A stretch of DNA of 64,000 bases from Actinomyces graevenitzii C83 (GTDB lineage Bacteria; Actinomycetota; Actinomycetes; Actinomycetales; Actinomycetaceae), in contig NZ_JH470338.1 of the NCBI RefSeq assembly GCF_000239695.1, forward strand, positions 1,342,613-1,406,612, written 5' to 3'. The translations under genes were made by a program, and so were the position numbers. The notes under the pieces were generated by a model. That model made no database searches, was not told the origin of the DNA, and saw nothing but the letters and a program-made list of their open reading frames with translations. Of the stretch, positions 8,343 through 17,409 are shown in pieces (positions within the stretch are counted from its first letter, which is position 1; every line of letters begins with the position of its first letter).

Positions 8343-10203
8343 TTGAATGACGACGACGACACCACTGACAAGTCTATGGATGAGTTACCGCTCTTAGTTA
8401 AGAAACCGCCGGCTCCCCTCGGCTTATCTCTGCAACGAGCCATAGCTGTTTTGAAGGACACTGGCCGCTACTCACTGTTGGCAATCATTGTGATGACGCT
8501 GGTGCGCGGCGTACTTCCAGCAGTGCAGGTGGCAGCTATCGGCTCCCTGGTTGCCAATATTGCCGATCTTAGTAGCGGGCTGAACCAGGCTGCTTTGTGG
8601 GCGCTAACCCAGCTAAGTTTGGCTTTTATTGGCGCTTATGTTTTAGAAAACTTAATTAAATATGTGGGAGACCGCCTGACCTTAAAGCTTTCCTACGACA
8701 CCGATATTACGGTGGTGCGCAAGCTAAGCTCACTTGAGGTGCAAGATTTTGAATGTGCTCACACCTATGATTCTATCCAGCGGGTAGATTCAACCACCGG
8801 CCAGCACATATTTGAGCTATTTGATTCTGCTCGCTCTGGCATTCAGGGAGCTATTTCGATTGTCAGCATTATTGCTGTTATTGCCACCTGGAACCTGTGG
8901 ATTGCGGTAGCGCTTTTAATTGCACCTATTCCTGCAGCTATAGCCACATTCCAGTTACAAAACAAAGCTTATGAGATTGATTTTGTGCGCGCCCCACAGC
9001 TGCGTCTGGCAACCTATTTCAGGGAGCTGTTAACCTCAGATTCTATCCGCAAAGAGATTGGGGTTTTCTCCCTGGCGCAGCTGTTTGAAAGCCAGTACAC
9101 CAACATCCGAAAGGGTTTCCTTAAAACAGGATTACTTGCTAGCCCGCTACAACCTAACCAAATCTGGCACACTTGGGCTGATTTCAGTTTTTGCTAACGT
9201 GGCTTCTATAGTTTTCGCCTCAATTGTTGCTGTGCAAGATGGCAAGGTTGGCGAACTTGCCGGTTTCATCTCCGCTATGGGGCAGATGAATGGCTTAGTT
9301 TTGGCCACCTTTATTGGTATTACTGGCATTTACCATAACCTGCTTTACGTATCTAACTGGGTTGCCGTAATGGAAATGCAGCCCGCGCAAATAACCTCTG
9401 GCCAGCTAACCCTGGAAGACTCGAAACTTCCACAAGACGCAAGCGACGCCGTCGAGATAGAATTTAAAAACGTAAGCTTCACCTATCCGGGCACGCAAGC
9501 TAAAGTGCTTGACGGAGTGTCTTTTAAGATCGACGCCGGCACCACCAGTGCCCTGGTGGGCCTAAATGGCTCGGGTAAAACCACAATTTGTAAGCTTTTA
9601 CTACGCTTCTACGAGCCCACAAGCGGCAGCATTTTAATCAACGGCATAGATATTGCTGATTACAGTCGCGAAGCTTTATATAAGCGCTTTTCTGCACTTT
9701 TCCAAGACTTCGCTAAATTTGAGCGTTCCTTGGGGGACAATATTACTTTCGGCGCCGGCAGGGGTTTTACTGACGACGACAGTCAGGCAGCTACTGCCGC
9801 ACTAAACATGGTGGCCCTGAACTATTTAAAGGAGGAGCTACCGCAAGGTTTTGACACGATTCTTGGCAGACGTTTTGACGGCGGCCAGCAGCTATCTATT
9901 GGGCAATGGCAGCGCCTGGCAACCGCGCGAGCCTTATATAAGAAGCCTGGCCTGTTGGTGCTGGATGAACCCACCGCCTCTGTTGATGCGGTTTCAGAAA
10001 AAGCCATGTTTGAGGCGCTGAGCGCAATCGACTACCAACTGACAATCTTGCTGGTGGCGCACCGTTTCACCACGATCTGCCACGCCGAGAAGATCATTGT
10101 GCTTGACGGCGGCAAGGTGGTTGGCTGCGGCGATCACGCAACCCTGCTCAAATCATGCAAGTTCTACGCAGACATGTTCCACGCCCAAAACAGCTACAAC
10201 TAG
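8343..10203 (+). pseudogene. Frameshifted ABC exporter, fused permease-ATPase
   Basis: Two overlapping frames together encode one ~620 aa ABC half-transporter. The first (TTG at 8343, preceded by AGGGGAG) carries about five membrane helices. The second continues with the last helix and a full nucleotide-binding domain: Walker A GLNGSGKTT, signature LSIGQWQRLATARAL, Walker B LLVLDEP and a switch His. The frames join at AAAA (9123-9126): one A fewer would restore a continuous protein. Either the gene is inactivated, the base is a sequencing error, or expression needs slippage. The nearest relatives are single-chain exporters for peptides or drugs; the cargo is unknown. Confidence 0.8.
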
Positions 10204-10226
10204 CAGCGCTGCGGCCTGTCGCCTTG

Positions 10227-10628
10227 TTATGCCGGGGGTAGCGGCTGCGACTTGGTGGACTTGGCGGGACGCTTGACTGCTAGCGCAGCCAAAATAAGCA
10301 AGCAACCACCAACGCAGCCAAGGCCAGACAGTGAGCCGAGCACAAGATCTGAAGTTCTAACCACGCTCACCACATAGGCAACCATCCCGCACATAGTTGC
10401 AACCACAAAAAGTGACCACACCTGCGGGTTTAGCTTGGAAGTGCGATCTACATGAACAAGTTGCAGCCAGGCCACTGCAGCTAGTGCAAGGTGGACATAC
10501 CAACCAACTTGCATACTCAATGAACTGAGCCCAACCACTAGCCACATCGCCGCAACAGCCAGGCCTAGCAGGCTAACTACTACGACCACCCGGTCTAGCT
10601 GCTTCTTGTTCTCTGCCACGCCACTCAC
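10227..10628 (-). CDS. Hypothetical four-helix membrane protein
   Basis: A 133 aa protein with about four hydrophobic helices and a basic, Pro-containing tail (RPAKSTKSQPLPPA). The start is a GTG, with AAGG close upstream. I recognise no family. It converges on the frameshifted ABC gene (24 bases between stops) and is divergent from the ATPase gene at 10864. It could be an accessory or self-protection protein of these transporters, but this is inference from position only. Confidence 0.5.
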   Translation of the reverse strand: MSGVAENKKQLDRVVVVVSLLGLAVAAMWLVVGLSSLSMQVGWYVHLALAAVAWLQLVHVDRTSKLNPQVWSLFVVATMCGMVAYVVSVVRTSDLVLGSLSGLGCVGGCLLILAALAVKRPAKSTKSQPLPPA

Positions 10629-10863
10629 CTTCGCTACCTGTCACCTTAGATTATGTTGAATTGAGTAAATACAGGCTAGTGCCACAATCTAGCGTTAAGC
10701 CATACTTGTCAGCAACTCTGGGCAAACACATCAATAGCGCGCCAGTAAGAATGTCACATGCTATAGTTTCGCCGTGGCGGGCAACACAGTAAGTTGTTGA
10801 TTTAACGGTAGTTGTGCGCCACTTGCGCCTGCACAGCTTTGTAATTTAAGCGAGTTGAAATTA

Positions 10864-11547
10864 ATGAATGCTGTAATTAACGCCCACGGGTTACAAGTGG
10901 CTTATGGCAAGCACGTAGCCCTGAACCTAGAAGACTTTCGCATAGACTCTCAAGCTGGAGTGGTTGGTCTTTTTGGTCCAAACGGCGCAGGAAAAACCAC
11001 CTTACTGCGCACGCTTGTTGGCGACATCGCTAAATTTAAAGGGAGCCTGCAAGTCCCTAACCGCACAGACATAAGCTACCTACCCGACGAGCCTTTCCTA
11101 TACCCCTGGCTTAGCGTTGGCCAATGCGTAGAACTGTTTACTGCTCGCCACAGCGATTTCCGTGTAGACGTTTTTGAAGAATTCCTTGCCGGAGCCGCTT
11201 TTTCTGCCTCAAGTAAGGTCCGTAGCCTCTCCAAAGGCATGAGTGAACGCCTACACCTGGCCTTAATCATGTCCCGGGCCCCCAAACTTTACGTGCTGGA
11301 TGAGCCCTTGGCCGGCGTCGACCCCCTAGCGCGCGACTACCTACTTGAGCTTATCCGCACCCTACGCAGCCCCGAGGCACCCCTACTACTAAGCACCCAC
11401 CTAATTAACGGTGTTGACTCCATTTTTAACGAAATCGTGCTGATATCAGACGGGCGACTACTAACCCACGACAGCGCAGACAACCTGCGCGCGCTTGGTG
11501 ATGGAGATTTAGAGCTAGCCTACAAAAGGAGCGTGTCTGGCCGATGA
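10864..11547 (+). CDS. ABC transporter ATP-binding protein
   Basis: A 227 aa nucleotide-binding subunit of an ABC-2 type exporter. Visible motifs are Walker A GPNGAGKTT, a degenerate signature LSKGMSERLHLAL, Walker B LYVLDEP and the switch His in STHLI. A TTG nine bases upstream is an alternative start; neither has a strong ribosome site. Its stop overlaps the start of the permease by ATGA, so the two are coupled and form one transporter. Short length and a GxSERLHL signature recall bacitracin/lantibiotic-type exporters, but the substrate is not readable. Confidence 0.85.
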   Translation: MNAVINAHGLQVAYGKHVALNLEDFRIDSQAGVVGLFGPNGAGKTTLLRTLVGDIAKFKGSLQVPNRTDISYLPDEPFLYPWLSVGQCVELFTARHSDFRVDVFEEFLAGAAFSASSKVRSLSKGMSERLHLALIMSRAPKLYVLDEPLAGVDPLARDYLLELIRTLRSPEAPLLLSTHLINGVDSIFNEIVLISDGRLLTHDSADNLRALGDGDLELAYKRSVSGR

Positions 11548-12290
11548 ACGCAACCAGTGACAATCGACTATTTGCCGTCAAATATGGGCGCACAATGGTG
11601 CCCCTGATCGCCATGATCCTGGTTCTATCCCTTGTGCGACTGAGCTTAGACCAGCTAGTAGTTCAACAGGTATACGGCATTGGTGTCATGCTGATTGAGG
11701 TTGCATTAACGCTATACGCACTAGATGCCAGCCTGCGCCTGACCGGGCTTTGCGATGATCGCCTACTGCTACTTTCCCCGCTATCAAGGTGGCAGCTAGC
11801 TGTGCGAAGCACCTGCGTGCTGTCGCTGTATCTCCTGCTGGGCTACATTGCCACCCTTCTACCGCTATTAAATTCCCAATCAGTAAATCTGACTTTGCAG
11901 CTGGCTAACCTGCTTGGTTACGGGGTATTAGTATTTACCGGCTTGGGTTTAATGCTGCTTATAACCTATGCAGCTAAAAGCATTCATGAGCGTTTCCAGT
12001 TCATATTGTCTACCTGGGTACTGTTTTCAGTTACCACAGCCCTGGCTGTAGCCCTTTGCGTGCGCGCTCTTAACTCCGCTGTTCCCAGTGCAAACTGGCT
12101 TCTAGGGGTCAGCTCCGCCGAGAACACGGTCAACCTCTATGCCGCAAACCTGCCAGTTACCGCAGTTGGCTTAGGCGGTCACAGCCAAACAGTCTTCCTA
12201 TTTATCCTCGCCAATTTGATCCTAGGCGCGGTTTTTTGGGCTGGCGCACTGGCTTTAGCACGACGCAAGCACAACTTCATACGCCTATAG
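11544..12290 (+). CDS. ABC-2 type permease partner, six membrane helices
   Basis: A 248 aa integral membrane protein with six hydrophobic segments and few charged loops, translated by overlap with the ATPase upstream. It has no recognisable named family beyond this architecture. The very last codons (RKHNFIRL plus stop and following bases) are repeated at 28317, beyond a 16 kb insertion, which suggests that DNA now at 28.3 kb once followed this gene directly. Confidence 0.75.
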   Translation: MNATSDNRLFAVKYGRTMVPLIAMILVLSLVRLSLDQLVVQQVYGIGVMLIEVALTLYALDASLRLTGLCDDRLLLLSPLSRWQLAVRSTCVLSLYLLLGYIATLLPLLNSQSVNLTLQLANLLGYGVLVFTGLGLMLLITYAAKSIHERFQFILSTWVLFSVTTALAVALCVRALNSAVPSANWLLGVSSAENTVNLYAANLPVTAVGLGGHSQTVFLFILANLILGAVFWAGALALARRKHNFIRL

Positions 12291-12294
12291 CCAC
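12263..12294 (+). repeat. 32-bp repeat, left limit of 16-kb insertion
   Basis: This stretch, covering the 3' end of the permease gene and its stop, is repeated exactly at 28317-28348, and a looser match continues for 12 further bases (GCGAACCA). Everything between the copies has the look of accessory DNA. Confidence 0.85.
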
Positions 12295-12343
12295 CACTGC
12301 GAACCAAAAACACAATATAGTGGCGGCGATTACATACCTTAGA

Positions 12344-12349
12344 TATAAT
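12344..12349 (+). promoter_or_regulatory. Possible -10 box TATAAT
   Basis: A perfect TATAAT occurs 55 bases before the ABC gene at 12404, in an AT-rich spacer. No good -35 box is found at the proper distance, so this is only a candidate. Confidence 0.3.
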
Positions 12350-12403
12350 ATCTTTACAGCTCAGATGTACGGCTGATGACGGTATTAGGGCAGGTAATCA
12401 TCA

Positions 12404-13327
12404 ATGACAGCTAAGAGAAAAGTTGCCTCGGTTCTTAATGTAGTAAAGACCTACGACGGCCTTAATGTTGTTGACGACGTGTCGTTTGACCTTTTTACAG
12501 GACAGACGACTGTACTTGTTGGACCGAATGGCTCCGGTAAAACCACAACCCTGGAGATGCTTGTTGGTTTGCGCTCAATGAGCAAAGGCTCGGCAACCAT
12601 CGCTGGCATTCCGGTTGTGCCAGGCGGAGAACATAGGTTTTACACCGGCGTTCAACTTCAAAGTTCAGGCATACCTTCACGGATCAAAACAAAAGAAGTT
12701 ATCCGCTCTGTTGAATGCCTTTACGCCGACCCCGCAGACTGGAAAGCTATGGCAACCGCCCTTGGTGTCGACGCTTATCTTGACGCGATGGTTGATAACT
12801 TGTCTGGCGGTCAGCGACGCCGCCTAGACATTCTGTGCGCAGCAATAGGGCGCCCATCTCTCCTGGTTCTAGATGAGCCCACCTCCGGGATTGATCCAGA
12901 AGGACGCGCTATCGTATGGGATTTCGTGCGCTCACTCGCTAGTGAGGGCTGCGCCATTATTACCTCCACACATGACATGTCAGAAGCTGAGGCGTTCGCA
13001 GATCGTCTGCTCGTAATGGCAAAAGGAAAGATCCGCATCGAAGGTAGCGTCGACGACGTTCTTTCCAGTCTTGGCGGAAACCGACGTTTACGCGTCGCTC
13101 GGCCAACTGAGCACATTATCAAACTGTTTGAAGAATCTGGTTTACGTCACGGTCGTACCGGAAAGGCAATCGTTGCAATAGGCAGCGCCGAGGATACCAC
13201 CAAGTTGGCTGCACAAATTGATGAGCAGAATGATGCAGTTGACATCCTCACCGGACCAGTTCGTCTTGAAGACGTATTTGCAGTCATAACCGGCATAGAT
13301 GTGAAGCAAGGAGCTGAAGATAAATGA
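12404..13327 (+). CDS. ABC transporter ATP-binding protein (DrrA-like)
   Basis: A 307 aa nucleotide-binding protein of the drug-exporter (DrrA/CcmA) type. Walker A GPNGSGKTT is near residue 45, the signature LSGGQRRRLDIL near 140, Walker B LLVLDEPTSGIDPEG follows, and the switch His is in STHDMSEAE. A C-terminal extension of ~90 residues is typical for this subfamily. The stop overlaps the start of the permease at 13324, so they form one two-gene exporter. Base use is more AT-rich than the surrounding host genes, which fits acquisition. Confidence 0.88.
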   Translation: MTAKRKVASVLNVVKTYDGLNVVDDVSFDLFTGQTTVLVGPNGSGKTTTLEMLVGLRSMSKGSATIAGIPVVPGGEHRFYTGVQLQSSGIPSRIKTKEVIRSVECLYADPADWKAMATALGVDAYLDAMVDNLSGGQRRRLDILCAAIGRPSLLVLDEPTSGIDPEGRAIVWDFVRSLASEGCAIITSTHDMSEAEAFADRLLVMAKGKIRIEGSVDDVLSSLGGNRRLRVARPTEHIIKLFEESGLRHGRTGKAIVAIGSAEDTTKLAAQIDEQNDAVDILTGPVRLEDVFAVITGIDVKQGAEDK

Positions 13328-14100
13328 AGCATCATGCAAAAGGAGGTTCTCGCTCGAAAATTATCTGGGTATGGTACCGGCAAGAATTACTTCTTCTATT
13401 AAGAGAACCTGTTGCCGTATTCTTCTCCTTAGCTTTCCCACTAATCATATACATTTTCATTGGTATCCCTTACGCTGAACAAATTATCCCTGATACCAAA
13501 GTAAAATTTATTGACATGATGTTCCCGACACTCGTTGGAACAGTTGCCGCTAACCTCCTCCTTATGGGGCTTCCAATCTACCTAGCTGAACTTCGTTCAC
13601 GGCAGGTAGATAAACGATATCGAGCTCTGCCTTTGTCTGGCACAAATTTTGGAATTGCCGTTATCTCAGCGATGCTGACACTCACTATTGCAGCGTCAAG
13701 CCTAATAGTCGGGATTGTTGGTTTTCAACATGGACTTCGCCCGGAGGTAACTTCACCGCTATTTGTCTTACTAAACATTGGACTTGTCGTTTTTCTTTGC
13801 GGTGTTGGATTTTTCCTTGGAACACTACCTTTGGGCGCTCGCACGATCAACGCCCTCACTGCCGCAGTCTTTTTCATCTTATTTTTTGGCTCAGGCGCCG
13901 CAGCCCCAATAGATACGCTACCTGCAATAATCAAGAAAATTCTTGAGTGGAATCCCCTAAAAATTTGGTTTGATGCGCTTGTAGCCGTCTACACTGACTC
14001 GCCATTCCCCGCCGGCGGGACATGGAAGATCGCCCTAACACTTATCTTTGCAGCATTTCTTGCTGCGATAGGACTGACTAGTTGGCGCAAAACTGAATAA
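13324..14100 (+). CDS. ABC-2 type permease
   Basis: A 258 aa ABC-2 permease with six hydrophobic segments. The N-terminal amphipathic region WYRQELLLLLREPVAVFF is the elbow-helix pattern of this family, before the first membrane helix. It is coupled to the ATPase upstream by a four-base overlap. The gene ends just before a strong two-way hairpin terminator shared with a convergent exporter pair. Confidence 0.85.
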   Translation: MKHHAKGGSRSKIIWVWYRQELLLLLREPVAVFFSLAFPLIIYIFIGIPYAEQIIPDTKVKFIDMMFPTLVGTVAANLLLMGLPIYLAELRSRQVDKRYRALPLSGTNFGIAVISAMLTLTIAASSLIVGIVGFQHGLRPEVTSPLFVLLNIGLVVFLCGVGFFLGTLPLGARTINALTAAVFFILFFGSGAAAPIDTLPAIIKKILEWNPLKIWFDALVAVYTDSPFPAGGTWKIALTLIFAAFLAAIGLTSWRKTE

Positions 14101-14119
14101 CAGTTTGATACTTGGTGAA

Positions 14120-14159
14120 CGTGGTCTTGCCTTGGCTGTAAAGCCAAGGCAAGACCACG
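14120..14159. terminator. Perfect 18-bp hairpin between convergent exporters
   Basis: CGTGGTCTTGCCTTGGCT and its exact complement flank a four-base loop GTAA. It stands between two genes that end facing each other, so it can stop transcription from both sides. Confidence 0.85.
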
Positions 14160-14181
14160 GGCAAGTAATAAGAAGTATTTG

Positions 14182-14940
14182 TTACTTCCTAACGTCCCAC
14201 TTGAAAGTACGCACTGCCACTACAAACAAAGCCACAGTAACAGCAATAACTACCGCAAATGCTAACAGTGGGTTACTAGTGCGTTGTAGCGGGCTATCAG
14301 CCGCCCAGAAGATCAGGTCAGCGAAAATACTGGTAGGTATCTTGCTGAGAACAGCTGTCAGTGAGTCTGGCAGGATTGCGAATGGTATGGCAGCCCCACT
14401 AAGGAACAGTGCAAGAAGCTGGATAAGCGTAGAAAGATTGGCCGCTAACTGGCCTGACGAAACCACCCCACCGATTAGATACCCAATAGTGAAGAAAAGC
14501 GCTAAACCAATAAGCGACACCGCAAAAACTAAAACACCATTCGACGCTGTCACTAGATCCAACCCAATAGCGATTGCAATAATGATCGCTATCTGGATGA
14601 TCCCCATAATGAAACGCACAGCTAGGTGAGTTAATAAAAAGTCTGTGCGCGACAGTGGGGTTGTTCCCAGCACACGCAGCGCCCCGGCTTCTCTAAGTTC
14701 TGCTAGCGGTCCGGCTGTTACCTGAAGCCCGATGCCAGTGACTGCCAGGAAAATTGCCATAGGCATAACAATCGGACCAAAATCTGGGCCACCCGGTTTC
14801 CCGGCCATAATGTAGGTCATCCCTAAAAACATTCCCGACATGAAGAAAGGGAACACTGCCACAAACACGAAATATGACACATTTCGCACTAGCTCGCGAG
14901 TTTGTAGTTTAAGTAAATCTTGTGTGTAGTGTCCACGCAT
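14182..14940 (-). CDS. ABC-2 type permease
   Basis: A 252 aa membrane protein with six helices of the ABC-2 permease family; the segment LAELREAGALRVLGTTPLSR is the conserved cytoplasmic loop pattern (REAG..R.L..TPL). It lies 2 bases after its ATPase partner on the same strand. Its topology matches the permease at 13324, yet the sequences differ widely, so the two exporters are probably separate acquisitions placed tail to tail. Confidence 0.85.
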   Translation of the reverse strand: MRGHYTQDLLKLQTRELVRNVSYFVFVAVFPFFMSGMFLGMTYIMAGKPGGPDFGPIVMPMAIFLAVTGIGLQVTAGPLAELREAGALRVLGTTPLSRTDFLLTHLAVRFIMGIIQIAIIIAIAIGLDLVTASNGVLVFAVSLIGLALFFTIGYLIGGVVSSGQLAANLSTLIQLLALFLSGAAIPFAILPDSLTAVLSKIPTSIFADLIFWAADSPLQRTSNPLLAFAVVIAVTVALFVVAVRTFKWDVRK

Positions 14941-14942
14941 TA

Positions 14943-15884
14943 CTACTGCCCTGCCTTAGTAGTCGCTTGCTTTTCAAACTCATGGCCAACCAAGTTTTTG
15001 AACACATCATTCAAACTTGGTTCTTTTATAGTTAAATTGGTGAAACTACCTATTTGCGCAAGTCTCTTGAGTACTTCATCGACACTCTTAGTGTGGATCA
15101 AGACGCTGTCACCTTGGATAACAACCTCTCCCAAGGCTTTCAACTGGTCTTTAACAGCACTATCAGCGCCGTTAATCTGGCAACTAACCACAGAGCCCTG
15201 AGTATGACTACGAATAAGCCGCTGGGGACTTCCCTGGGCTACCACCTTGCCACCATTAACCACACCTACGTCATCGCACAGAGCAGTAGCTTCTTCTAAA
15301 TTGTGTGTAGACAGCACTATGGTCATACCCTGCGAGGATAGTTGCCTTAAAACATCCCAAAGTTTTTCGCGTGCAATAACGTCAAGGCCTGTCGAAGGTT
15401 CATCTAGGAACACCACATTGGGTTTACCAACCAGAGCCAGGCCAACATTTAGCCGTTGATGCTGACCACCTGATAGCTTGGATACTTTTCGAGATAGCAA
15501 ATCTTCTAGGCCAAGCCAGTGGACAACATCGTTAACTGGGTATGAATCTGGGTAGAGGCTTCCCCAAAAACTCAGGATTTCTTCTACTTTTTGATGGGGG
15601 AAGATTTTTACTTCCTGGGGTTGGACCCCTACATGGGAACGCACCCAGGCGTTATCACTGAGCGGATCTTTACCAAAAATGCTAACTGTCCCAGAATCTG
15701 CTCTGCGCAGGCCCACAGCTATCTCAATCGCCGTCGTTTTACCGGCCCCGTTAGGGCCAAGCAGCCCAAAAATCTCTCCCTGCGCAACGCTCAGAGTCAG
15801 CTTATCCAGCGCCTGCACTGGCCCGGAAGGAGTGTCGTACCGTTTTGACAGCTGACGCAACTCAACCACATTCTTCATCGCCAT
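14943..15884 (-). CDS. ABC transporter ATP-binding protein (DrrA/CcmA-like)
   Basis: A ~313 aa nucleotide-binding protein. Walker A GPNGAGKTT, the Q-loop in VQPQEV, signature LSGGQHQRLNVGL, Walker B VVFLDEPSTGLD and the switch His in STHNLEEA are all visible. The C-terminal domain of ~95 residues is usual for drug-exporter ATPases. The start is uncertain: ATGs at 15884 and 15878 and a TTG at 15893 are in frame, and the GGGGG upstream is best spaced for 15878. With the following permease it forms a complete exporter of unknown cargo. Confidence 0.85.
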   Translation of the reverse strand: MAMKNVVELRQLSKRYDTPSGPVQALDKLTLSVAQGEIFGLLGPNGAGKTTAIEIAVGLRRADSGTVSIFGKDPLSDNAWVRSHVGVQPQEVKIFPHQKVEEILSFWGSLYPDSYPVNDVVHWLGLEDLLSRKVSKLSGGQHQRLNVGLALVGKPNVVFLDEPSTGLDVIAREKLWDVLRQLSSQGMTIVLSTHNLEEATALCDDVGVVNGGKVVAQGSPQRLIRSHTQGSVVSCQINGADSAVKDQLKALGEVVIQGDSVLIHTKSVDEVLKRLAQIGSFTNLTIKEPSLNDVFKNLVGHEFEKQATTKAGQ

Positions 15885-16077
15885 AGCCCCCAATCAGAGT
15901 GGAAATATGCAGTTGTTATGTGTCTTGTCCACACTTGCCTCAAACCGCAAGACTTCCGTATCTCGCCGTTGATTACAGAAATGGACAACAACTTCAATTA
16001 CATTTAAACCCAAGAAGACATGTAACGGAAGTCTCAAACAGGCATGTTGCCAGGCCAGCTGAAAAACTATCGCTTAA

Positions 16078-16166
16078 GCCAGCGCCGTCGTCGTAAATAG
16101 CGCCACCACATAGGCCAGGCCAACCCCGAAAACCGGCAGATACCCCTGCCCACCACGCGTTTCCAT
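16078..16166 (-). pseudogene. 5' fragment of the ICMT-like methyltransferase gene
   Basis: The first ~29 codons (METRGGQG, then LPVFGVG, YVVALFTTTAL) repeat the start of the intact gene at 28477-28974 with a few changes. The reading stops at the duplication edge. It is one end of a ~0.7 kb duplicated block. Confidence 0.85.
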
Positions 16167-16771
16167 GCACCCTATTATCCCACTTCAGGGGCAGTTTGAA
16201 GGGGTTAATAACGATTTTAAAGCGGGCTGTTTTAGGCAGGTTTTAACGCAGGTTCTGGCAGGTTTTAGCGACGCCGCAACACCCCGATACGCTCGGTAAG
16301 GGAACGCTGCTTACCCACCACCGGCAATTGCCACACACGCCAATAAGCCAGCAGGCAGAAACCCGCCCCCACACACATTGAAAACAGCATCGCCAACACC
16401 GGATTTAAATCAACAAAGCGCACCAATGAGGCTTGCGTAAAAGCAGCCGCAAGCGCCGGCAGTGCATAAAGCCGATTGCCGCCAAATACTGCCGGGGTGC
16501 GCCCTACGCTAATGTCGCGGATCATGGAGCCGCCTACCGCCGTCATGCAGCCTAAAAGCAGGGCGGGGATGAAACCTAGATGATTTTCTAGGGCTTTCGC
16601 GGCGCCGGTGGCGGACCAGATGCCTAGCACGACGGCGTCGGCAACCACCAGGAAGCGGTGGGACCACTTGCCTTCAAATTTGAAGAACCAGGCGATCGCG
16701 GCGCCCAGACACGCCATCCAAATGTAGTAGGGGTCGGTCAGGGCGAAGGGTGGGCCGTTTTGGATCATGAG
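16078..16771 (-). repeat. Partial duplicate of 28886-29603
   Basis: This ~694-bp block matches 28886-29603 closely, apart from a ~24-base length difference near 16230. It contains the start of the ICMT-like gene, the spacer and the 3' three-quarters of the TRIC-family gene. The 28.9 kb copy has both genes intact, so this one is the derived copy. Confidence 0.92.
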
Positions 16772-16795
16772 AATGTAGGTGGTGTAGTAGTCCAC
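16265..16795 (-). pseudogene. Truncated TRIC/UPF0126 gene fused to recombinase end
   Basis: From LMIQNGPPF onward the frame is a near-identical copy of the last ~165 residues of the intact TRIC-family protein at 29097. The ~62 N-terminal residues of that protein are replaced, in frame, by the N-terminal part of a serine recombinase ending VDYYTTYI. The junction is at about 16771-16775. The frame stays open upstream to about 16860, so a chimeric product could be made, but half a cation-channel fold without its first helices is unlikely to work. Confidence 0.85.
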
Positions 16796-16932
16796 CTGCG
16801 CTTGGTAGGAGGAGTACTGCTCTCCCCTGTCAGTGGATACACGCGCATACGCCGCGACCTTCCTGCATGCCAGGGTGGGTGCTTGTGGCCCAGAGATAGG
16901 GGCTTGACTGGGATTGTGGTGATGGTGGGCAT
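16775..16932 (-). pseudogene. N-terminal fragment of large serine recombinase
   Basis: The minus strand starts with ATG overlapping the previous stop (TGATG) and reads MPTITTIPV, the usual beginning of these recombinases. A frameshift follows near 16865, after which KVAAYARVSTD appears, with the catalytic Ser of the resolvase domain, then QYSSYQAQVDYYTTYI. The protein breaks off at the TRIC junction, so the recombinase is dead. Confidence 0.75.
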
Positions 16933-17365
16933 CAGTTCTCCTCCCCGAGTGTGATGGTGTGGACCTTGCCGTTCTCTAGGGCCACGACGGCTTGTCGGTG
17001 CGGGCTGATGGTGATGGTGCGGACTTGTTCAAGGACAGCGTCGTTGTCCCATTCATCCAGATCGAGCACACAGGTGATTACACGGCGTAGTTCGGTTTCT
17101 CGTACTTGGGGCGCGTGGCAAGGGTTGCCTTTGCCACGGGTAGCGGTCTCACACCACCAGAACTTGTAGGACACGTGCCGGCGCGTCTTGGTTCGCCGGT
17201 GAAAGCGCCTGCCACGTTGACTGCAGTAGACCCGGTGGGTCAGTGCGCCGGTACCTCCTGTGGGGGTGGCTGCCCGACCTCCTGACGCGCGTCGTCGTGC
17301 GAGCTCAGCTTGGGTACGTTCCCATGTCTCCTCGCTGATGATGGGCGGGTTGCCTCCCCGCTGTA
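16932..17365 (-). pseudogene. C-terminal fragment of large serine recombinase
   Basis: About 140 residues correspond to the recombinase-domain end and zinc ribbon of a large serine integrase: NPPIISEETWERTQAEL, then the ribbon CSQRGRRFHRR, WWCETATRGKGNPC. One ribbon Cys appears replaced by Arg (CSQRGR instead of CSxCGR). The catalytic domain is missing upstream. It ends one base into the next recombinase fragment, the arrangement of tandem integrase operons. Confidence 0.75.
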
Positions 17366-17409
17366 GAATAATCATGGTTTTGGTGCTGGAGCCCGTGACA
17401 GGGGTGTAA

